Assembly: GCA_017431185.1 (NCBI GenBank)
Contig: JAFRLP010000273.1
Coordinates: 1 to 11,780, forward strand
Length of the DNA stretch: 11,780 nt
Source: Victivallales bacterium
GTDB taxonomy: Bacteria; Verrucomicrobiota; Lentisphaeria; Oligosphaerales; Oligosphaeraceae
Direction of reading: 5' to 3'
A model generated the notes under the pieces. The model was not told the DNA's origin. It worked only from the letters and a program-made list of their open reading frames with translations, and did no database searches. Below are positions 7,185 to 11,780 of this stretch, piece by piece. Within the stretch, counting starts at the first letter, position 1, and each line of letters begins with the position of its first letter. Made by a program: the position numbers and the translations under genes.

Positions 7185-9171
7185 TTCTCCAAAGAATCGA
7201 ATCCTGTGCAGCCACGGTGAGTTCCCGTCCGTCAATCCGGAAGGTGACGGCGGTGTGGTTGCGGTTGAAGACAAGAAGGCGGTCCTCCTGGCCGTCGGTC
7301 AGATGGCGCACCGTGACGCCTTCTGGCCATTTGCGTGAGGTGACTCCCAGCATCTTGGCGAGCATGGTGCGGGCTATCGGGAAGAGTTCGTGGCGCATGG
7401 CACAGTCGCCCAGCGCGAATCCCACAAGGAACCGGTTGTCGAAGGCGGTGATGGCGGGTGTCCCGTCCTGCCAGGTGGCCATGGTGGCGGCGCCTTCACC
7501 TGGTTCGAGAACGGCGTGGAAATTATTGGCCGGAAGAGTGATGGCCTGTCCGTCAAAGCGGGCCGTGTAGGGGCCGTGGATTGCCGCCTCGCGTGATTGG
7601 TATTGGCAATGGAAGAAGTCGCTCCAGCCCTGGCCCGGCCACGGGAAGTTGATCCAGGTGTTGCGCTGACGGAGGGCAAACCCCTCGTCGGCCACGACTT
7701 TGCCGCCCCTGGCGACAAATCTGTCGAACAAGGGACGCCAGGACTCAGGCACGATGTACATGGCCGGCAGAATGATGGTGTCGAATTCGTCAACGCGCTT
7801 TGGCAGGGCGCGGGAATCCACGAAGTCGGGCACCAGCCCAAGCGAGTGGAGCAGGGCGTGAAAACCCCGCAGTTCCCGCTTGTAGAGGTACATTTCGTAG
7901 GGGGTGTTCATGGACCAGTTCCGGGCGGTGTTCTCCACGCGGTTGATCATGTCGCTGCTTTGGTCATAGACGATGGCAATGCGGTCTGTGACCAGGTGCG
8001 CCCGATGCAGGAAATCGGCGTTCTCGGCGATGACGGCCCCGCAGCGTTGCCCTTCCAGAGACGGGGCCTTGAAGGAGCCGTCACTGTTGACCAGCCCGGC
8101 CAGGTCGCTCTCGTTTCCCAGGCGCTCGGCACGGTACTGCCAGTACACCAGTCCTTTGGAGCCGCCACCGAGGGTGGCCATGATTTTGTAGCGCAATTCC
8201 GTGTCGGGAATGCGCGGCTGCCAGGCTCCCCAGTCGGGATACAGCTCGAAAACCCAGAAATCAGGGCAGATGTTGCGAAGCCAGTCGCAGAAGAAGAAGG
8301 GAAGGGATTGCTCCTCGGGATGCTGGAAGGACTCCCCGCAGGGGAAACTCGTGCCGTAGAAGGAGAACCCTTTGGCGTTCTCAAAGTCGTCCGACCCGTC
8401 GCCCGCCACATCCTGGAAGACCGAGCAGCTTCCCACATGGGTCATCACCTGATGCTTCGAGTCCAGGGATTGGACGAGGTTGCGCACCTGCCTGATGCGG
8501 TCTGTCACGCGGGTCAGCGCCCATTTTCGCCATAAATACAATTCAGTATAATCAATGGGGCAGCCAGGCGTGGTGACGGAGGCAAAATCCCCCCACCCTT
8601 TGCCGAATTGCCTGTTCAGGTTTTCAATGGCGCCGAATTGCTCACGCAGCCATTGCCGATAGGAGGCAAGGGAGTGGGGGCAGCAGCATTCGCCAATGGG
8701 GCGGGTGCGCGGCTCGTTCCAGACGCTCCACAGCAACAGGTTGTCGCTGTCGCGGTAACGCTCCACCGCCTTTCTGGAGAACGCCAGGGCCCGCTCCATG
8801 ACCTTGGGGTTGTCGAAGCAGGGCAGCCATCCGCCAATGTAGAAGGCTCCGTTGCCCCGCCGCTTGATGGGAAGCCCGTCCAGTCCGATGCGTTCACCAT
8901 CCAGGTCGTTGTACACATAGTCAGGAGCCGTCTCCAGCATCAGCTGGATGCCGACCAGCAGTCCGTGCTTTCGGGCCAGTTCCATCAGGCGGTCAACGTC
9001 TGAAAAGTCGTATTCGTTGTGGCGCGGCTCGTTTTTGCGCCATTGCACCCGAAGGATGATGGCGTTCAGTCCCAGTTCCTTGATGCGGGGCATGTCGCCC
9101 TCCCACTCCTCCGGAAGGGGGGTGGGGGCACGGTAGTACTGTGTGCCGTAGATGTAGGGAGGTATCTGCAT
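7180..9171 (-). CDS. GH42-like beta-galactosidase, cytoplasmic
   Basis: This is a 663-residue enzyme predicted to cleave terminal beta-galactosides (or a related beta-glycoside) with retention. Residues about 5-385 form the barrel: it starts IYGTQYYRAP and KELGLNAIILRVQW as in GH42. The acid/base Glu is E153 in LLLWSVWNEP, and the likely nucleophile is E309 in FWVFELYPDWGAW. C118 plus the CCC cluster (162-164) lie where many GH42 enzymes carry their structural zinc cysteines. Residues about 395-600 fit the flavodoxin-like trimerisation domain (IAIVYDQSSD, DTIILPAMYIV, GGKVVADEG), and about 615-663 fit the small C-terminal beta domain. The length is normal for the family. There is no signal peptide, so it acts inside the cell on imported oligosaccharides. 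The start at 9171 fits the family N terminus, though no ribosome site is obvious. A strong promoter lies at 9217-9244, and the regulator gene follows after 64 bases. Substrate specificity cannot be read from the sequence. Confidence 0.85.
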   Translation of the reverse strand: MQIPPYIYGTQYYRAPTPLPEEWEGDMPRIKELGLNAIILRVQWRKNEPRHNEYDFSDVDRLMELARKHGLLVGIQLMLETAPDYVYNDLDGERIGLDGLPIKRRGNGAFYIGGWLPCFDNPKVMERALAFSRKAVERYRDSDNLLLWSVWNEPRTRPIGECCCPHSLASYRQWLREQFGAIENLNRQFGKGWGDFASVTTPGCPIDYTELYLWRKWALTRVTDRIRQVRNLVQSLDSKHQVMTHVGSCSVFQDVAGDGSDDFENAKGFSFYGTSFPCGESFQHPEEQSLPFFFCDWLRNICPDFWVFELYPDWGAWQPRIPDTELRYKIMATLGGGSKGLVYWQYRAERLGNESDLAGLVNSDGSFKAPSLEGQRCGAVIAENADFLHRAHLVTDRIAIVYDQSSDMINRVENTARNWSMNTPYEMYLYKRELRGFHALLHSLGLVPDFVDSRALPKRVDEFDTIILPAMYIVPESWRPLFDRFVARGGKVVADEGFALRQRNTWINFPWPGQGWSDFFHCQYQSREAAIHGPYTARFDGQAITLPANNFHAVLEPGEGAATMATWQDGTPAITAFDNRFLVGFALGDCAMRHELFPIARTMLAKMLGVTSRKWPEGVTVRHLTDGQEDRLLVFNRNHTAVTFRIDGRELTVAAQDSILWRK

Positions 9172-9216
9172 CGGTGTGTCGTCAGTTGCGGATGAAAATG
9201 AATTATACCTGATTTT

Positions 9217-9244
9217 ACTATACCGTCGGGATGATTATTGTCAA
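9217..9244 (-). promoter_or_regulatory. Promoter of GH42 gene
   Basis: On the minus strand a perfect TTGACA (9244-9239) and TATAGT (9222-9217, five of six consensus) are separated by 16 bases. The predicted start is near 9210, leaving a leader of about 39 bases before the ATG at 9171. Confidence 0.7.
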
Positions 9245-9251
9245 GCGACAA
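9238..9251. promoter_or_regulatory. Short inverted repeat over the GH42 -35 box
   Basis: TTGTC and GACAA are perfect inverted copies around a 4-base spacer (plus strand TTGTCAAGCGACAA). The repeat covers the -35 hexamer, so a bound protein would block polymerase. It shares the heptamer TTGTCAA with one arm of the inverted repeat in front of the regulator (7171-7177). Confidence 0.35.
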
Positions 9252-9254
9252 GGT

Positions 9255-9278
9255 AAAAAAATACGAAAAAAAGCAAAA
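9255..9278. promoter_or_regulatory. Phased A-tracts upstream of GH42 promoter
   Basis: Runs of seven A (9255-9261), seven A (9266-9272) and four A (9275-9278) lie just upstream of the GH42 -35 box. The first two are 11 bases apart, about one helical turn. This placement suits an UP element or intrinsically curved DNA that boosts the GH42 promoter. Confidence 0.4.
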
Positions 9279-9333
9279 GTGTCCCCGAAGCGGCGACATC
9301 GCCGTGAAAAGTGTATATAGTATGTCGGTATGA

Positions 9334-9345
9334 GAAAACGTTTTC
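9334..9345. promoter_or_regulatory. Perfect palindrome resembling a LacI/GalR-type operator
   Basis: GAAAACGTTTTC is a 12-bp perfect palindrome centred on CG, the symmetry and core typical of sites bound by LacI/GalR-family proteins. It lies 31 bases before the lolC ATG and about 90 bases upstream of the GH42 -35 box. The local regulator has a GntR rather than LacI DNA-binding domain, so the binder, if any, would be encoded elsewhere. Confidence 0.4.
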
Positions 9346-9375
9346 AAGTGCAATCAAAGTACAGGCAAGACACCC

Positions 9376-10647
9376 ATGAGATTGACCGCTGATTTCTTTT
9401 TGGCCCTGCGGTATCTGCGACCGAAGCGCACGTTTGTGTCGGTCATAACGCTGTTGTCCATCCTGGGGCCGGTCCTGGGGGTGGCGGTGCTGATCATCGT
9501 CAGTGCGGTGATGGCCGGCTTCGACCGGGACATCCGGCAGGGCATCATTGACATGCAGGCGCATGTCCAACTGTATCCGCTTTTCGAGCCAAGCGTCGTC
9601 GAACCAGACAAAATCATCAGTCAACTTAAGGAGATTGACATTGTGGCGGCCCCGCTCATTGAGGGCTCGGCGTTGGTGCAGGTGTCAGGGAACATCGTGC
9701 CAAAGGTCGTCAAGGGGATTGTCCCCGAACAGGAGAGGTCGGTCTCCAATCTGGCGCGCTCAATGCTGGCTGGACGCTTCGAAATCAAGGACGGCGAGGC
9801 AATCGTCGGCGACCGTCTCGCCGCGCAACTGGGATTGAGGCTTGGCGACAGCCTGCTTATCCACTCTCCCGCGCGCCTGACCCAGAATGTCCAGTGGAAG
9901 GACGATGGAACCGTCGATGTCCGGTCGCCTGACGACCTCTACCTGCCCGAACAGGTCCGCATCGTCGGTCTATACTCGATGGGTGTGGCGGACTTTGACG
10001 ACAACATCGTCTTCCTTACCTTGGACCAGGCGGCGGAACTCTTCGGCAAGGAGTGGGACACCGCCAGCTGCATTCAGTGCAAGGTGCCCGACCCGATGAA
10101 CATCGAGCCTGTGCAGGAGAAGATAAAGCGCATGTTTCCCCGTCTGGAGGCCTTGACCTGGAAGGAACGCAATCGGATGCTGTTCGGGACTTTGCGGGTC
10201 GAGAAGAACCTGATGACCTTCCTGATGGCTTTCATCGTGCTTGTCGCCTCCTTCAGCATCGCCGCCACGCTCATCACCGTGGTCGTGCAGAAGACCCGCG
10301 AGATTGGGGTGATGAAGGCCGTCGGCATGTCCTGGCAGATGGTCGCCAGGGTGTTTTTGCTGCAAGGCGCCATCATCGGCGTGCTCGGCACTTTCTTCGG
10401 CACCATGCTTGGACTGCTCATCATCGCCCTCCGCGAGAAAATCGCCGACCTGTTGAGTTGGCTCATGGGAACGGATGTCTTTCCCGCCGAACTCTATCAT
10501 CTCCGCAAAATACCCGCCCTGGTCACCACTGGCGACCTGACGTTCATCGTTCTGCTTTCGCTGGCCATCTGCGTGCTGGCCGCCGTCGTCCCCGCGCTGT
10601 ATGCCTCTAGCCTGGCTCCAGCCCATGCCCTTCAGGAGGAGAATTAA
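9376..10647 (+). CDS. lolC: LolC/LolE-family lipoprotein-releasing permease
   Basis: This is a 423-residue inner-membrane subunit of the Lol ABC machinery, which extracts outer-membrane lipoproteins from the inner membrane and hands them to a periplasmic carrier. Topology is that of the family: a short cytoplasmic start (LALRYLRPKR), TM1 at about 22-46, a large periplasmic MacB-like domain at about 47-270, then TM2 (about 277-305), TM3 (about 325-352) and TM4 (about 388-412). The cytoplasmic coupling segment KTREIGVMKAVGMS (306-319), where these permeases contact the ATPase, is well conserved, as is the FPAELYHLRKIP stretch before TM4. The length is normal. Only one permease gene is seen next to lolD, so it may act as a homodimer (LolF-like) or have a partner elsewhere; LolC against LolE cannot be told apart. 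lolD starts 3 bases after its stop. Base use matches its neighbours. Confidence 0.88.
   Translation: MRLTADFFLALRYLRPKRTFVSVITLLSILGPVLGVAVLIIVSAVMAGFDRDIRQGIIDMQAHVQLYPLFEPSVVEPDKIISQLKEIDIVAAPLIEGSALVQVSGNIVPKVVKGIVPEQERSVSNLARSMLAGRFEIKDGEAIVGDRLAAQLGLRLGDSLLIHSPARLTQNVQWKDDGTVDVRSPDDLYLPEQVRIVGLYSMGVADFDDNIVFLTLDQAAELFGKEWDTASCIQCKVPDPMNIEPVQEKIKRMFPRLEALTWKERNRMLFGTLRVEKNLMTFLMAFIVLVASFSIAATLITVVVQKTREIGVMKAVGMSWQMVARVFLLQGAIIGVLGTFFGTMLGLLIIALREKIADLLSWLMGTDVFPAELYHLRKIPALVTTGDLTFIVLLSLAICVLAAVVPALYASSLAPAHALQEEN
10634..10641 (+). promoter_or_regulatory. Ribosome binding site of lolD
   Basis: AGGAGGAG lies within the last codons of lolC, nine bases before the lolD ATG at 10651. It is a near-perfect site that confirms this start and tight coupling of the two genes. 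Confidence 0.8.
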
Positions 10648-10650
10648 CCC

Positions 10651-11316
10651 ATGTCAAAAACAGATTGCATCTACACCCTGAAAGGCGTCTGCAAGGACTT
10701 TCGGATGCGCCAGGGAGTCATCCATGTGCTGAATGGCCTGAGTCTGGAGGTGGAGCGCGGGCAAAGCGTTGCCCTGGTGGGACGCTCCGGCTGCGGAAAA
10801 ACCACGCTGCTTCAACTTCTCGGCGGTTTGGACAGGCCGACTGCGGGGCAGATCTGGCTGGATGGGGAGGACTTGGCGCAACTCCCCTCCTCCCGTCTCA
10901 CGGAACTGCGTCTGACCCGCATCGGCTTCGTCTTCCAGTCCTACCATCTGTTTCCGGAACTGACCTCGCTGGAGAATGCCCTGCTGCCCGCGTTGCATTA
11001 CGGGCAGGACCGCGGCGCGGCGGAACAGCGAGCGAGACGCTGGCTCGGGGAGTTCGGCCTGGAGTCTCGTCTTGACCACCATCCCCGAGAACTTTCAGGG
11101 GGTGAACAGCAGAGGGTCGCCATTGCCCGTGCGCTCATCAATGACCCCGACGTCATTCTGGCGGATGAACCTACGGGAAACCTTGACGCCAAGGCTGCCG
11201 CCGGCATCATGGACATCATTCTCCGCGTCTGCCGCGAGGGACATAAGACCCTCCTGATGGTCACGCACGACCTGGAACTGGCCAGCCGCGCTGACCGCAC
11301 CGTCAAACTCGGCTGA
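10651..11316 (+). CDS. lolD: LolD, ATPase of lipoprotein-releasing ABC complex
   Basis: This is a 221-residue cytoplasmic ATPase that powers lipoprotein release by the Lol permease. All ABC motifs are present: Walker A GRSGCGKT (44-51), Q-loop Q96 in FVFQSYHLFPELT, signature LSGGEQQRVAIARAL (148-162), Walker B VILADE (168-173) followed by PTGNLD, and the switch histidine H206 in VTHD. The MacB/LolD subgroup is indicated by HLFPELTSLENALLP (99-113) and the short C terminus. The length is typical of LolD. It starts 3 bases after the permease stop and is followed after 6 bases by a TatD-family gene in the same frame, so the three are likely one transcript. The neighbour identity makes LolD more likely than an FtsE or MacB-type ATPase. 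Confidence 0.9.
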   Translation: MSKTDCIYTLKGVCKDFRMRQGVIHVLNGLSLEVERGQSVALVGRSGCGKTTLLQLLGGLDRPTAGQIWLDGEDLAQLPSSRLTELRLTRIGFVFQSYHLFPELTSLENALLPALHYGQDRGAAEQRARRWLGEFGLESRLDHHPRELSGGEQQRVAIARALINDPDVILADEPTGNLDAKAAAGIMDIILRVCREGHKTLLMVTHDLELASRADRTVKLG

Positions 11317-11322
11317 ACTGCG

Positions 11323-11780
11323 ATGAGCATGGTCTGGTTCGATACCCATTTCCACATCTCCCCCGAAAAGGAGGTTCTTGCCGAGTCAATGTTGGCGGAG
11401 GCCCGCACGGTCGGCGTGCGACATTTCCTGATTCAGGGCACCAGCCTGGAGGACTGCCCCGTCGCGGCCAGGATCGCCCGGCGGGAGGACGGCGCGATGG
11501 CCACTGTCGGCCTTCATCCTGAGGCTGTCGAGGAGTTCACGGACTTGACGCCTTGGCGGGCTCTGCTGGCTGCCCCAAGAGTGGTCGCCGTCGGCGAGAT
11601 TGGCTTGGATTACCACTACGGCGCGGAGACGGCTGAACTGCAACGCCAGGTCTTCGCCGCTTTCCTTCGCCTGGCCGCCGACACGGGCCTGCCGGCGGTC
11701 ATCCACTGTCGGGATGCGTTTCAGGACTGTCTGGCACTGGTGAAAGCCAATCTCCCCTCTGGCCACCCTTTCGTCATCCA
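11323..11780 (+). CDS. TatD-family metal-dependent hydrolase, N-terminal part
   Basis: The first 152 residues of an incomplete gene cut by the window end (full family length is about 250-260). TatD proteins are TIM-barrel metalloenzymes, often with DNase or other phosphoesterase activity. Visible motifs are the metal-binding FDTHFHI (6-12, H9 and H11), VGLHPE (62-67), AVGEIGLDYH (89-98, metal ligand E92) and PAVIHCRDA (124-132, ligand H128). The later conserved His and Asp lie beyond the window. The start is either the ATG at 11323 or the one at 11329; neither has a strong ribosome site. Spacing of 6 bases from lolD implies co-transcription, although no functional link between lipoprotein release and TatD is established. 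Confidence 0.88.
   Translation, partial: MSMVWFDTHFHISPEKEVLAESMLAEARTVGVRHFLIQGTSLEDCPVAARIARREDGAMATVGLHPEAVEEFTDLTPWRALLAAPRVVAVGEIGLDYHYGAETAELQRQVFAAFLRLAADTGLPAVIHCRDAFQDCLALVKANLPSGHPFVI

Larger units (their letters stand above)
9172..9375. other. Divergent intergenic region between GH42 and lolC
   Basis: This AT-rich 204-base region drives GH42 leftward and the lol genes rightward. It holds the GH42 promoter, a short inverted repeat on its -35 box, phased A-tracts, and two palindromes (9291-9304 and 9334-9345), listed separately. For lolC only a weak plus-strand -10-like TATAGT (9316-9321) is seen without a good -35, and the lolC start at 9376 has no clear ribosome site. Confidence 0.6.

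Noticed and set aside
9202..9207. Perfect TATAAT on the minus strand before GH42
   Set aside because: It lies 31 bases from the TTGACA and has no -35-like sequence at the right distance; the TATAGT at 9217-9222 has correct spacing. A minor start there remains possible.
9970..10626. Minus-strand 218-codon open frame under lolC
   Set aside because: It is antisense to the clearly identified permease and has a His/Asp/Gln-rich low-complexity look with no domain.

Overview
The window looks like chromosome from a diderm bacterium of the Planctomycetota-Verrucomicrobiota-Lentisphaerota group, most likely Lentisphaerota (Victivallales-like). The clues are a stand-alone DUF1559-type pseudopilin with the hydrophobic start [20 protein letters not shown], a GntR DNA-binding domain fused to a LacI-type sugar-sensing domain, and secreted proteins with concanavalin-like plus amidotransferase-like domains beside glycoside hydrolases. 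Lol genes show an outer membrane with lipoproteins. The taxonomic call is inference; no marker gene is present.

Layout: everything left of about 9171 reads on the minus strand and everything right of 9376 reads on the plus strand. They are separated by a 204-base divergent intergenic region. The minus-strand part, in transcription order, is: a cytoplasmic GH42-like beta-galactosidase (9171-7180); its own-promoter neighbour, a GntR/LacI-hybrid regulator (7115-6003); a DUF1559 pseudopilin (5979-5245); a secreted LamG-like plus amidotransferase-like protein (5239-4064); a secreted TIM-barrel glycoside hydrolase of unassigned family (4067-1551); and a second secreted LamG-like plus amidotransferase-like protein (1554-241). 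The last five genes are tightly packed (gaps of 23 and 5 bases, then two 4-base ATGA overlaps) and probably form one operon read from a promoter at 7138-7165.

The plus-strand part is housekeeping: a LolC/LolE-type permease, LolD ATPase (lipoprotein release from the inner membrane) and the start of a TatD-family metal-dependent hydrolase cut by the window end.

Working model (inference): the regulator senses a sugar and controls an extracellular glycan-attack set. The three signal-peptide proteins act on or bind a polysaccharide outside the inner membrane, the pseudopilin contributes a surface or secretion component dedicated to this locus, and the GH42 enzyme finishes galactoside cleavage in the cytoplasm. 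No transporter for the products lies in the window. The left 240 bases hold no complete gene, but do hold a promoter-like sequence pointing out of the window and a perfect 10-bp hairpin.
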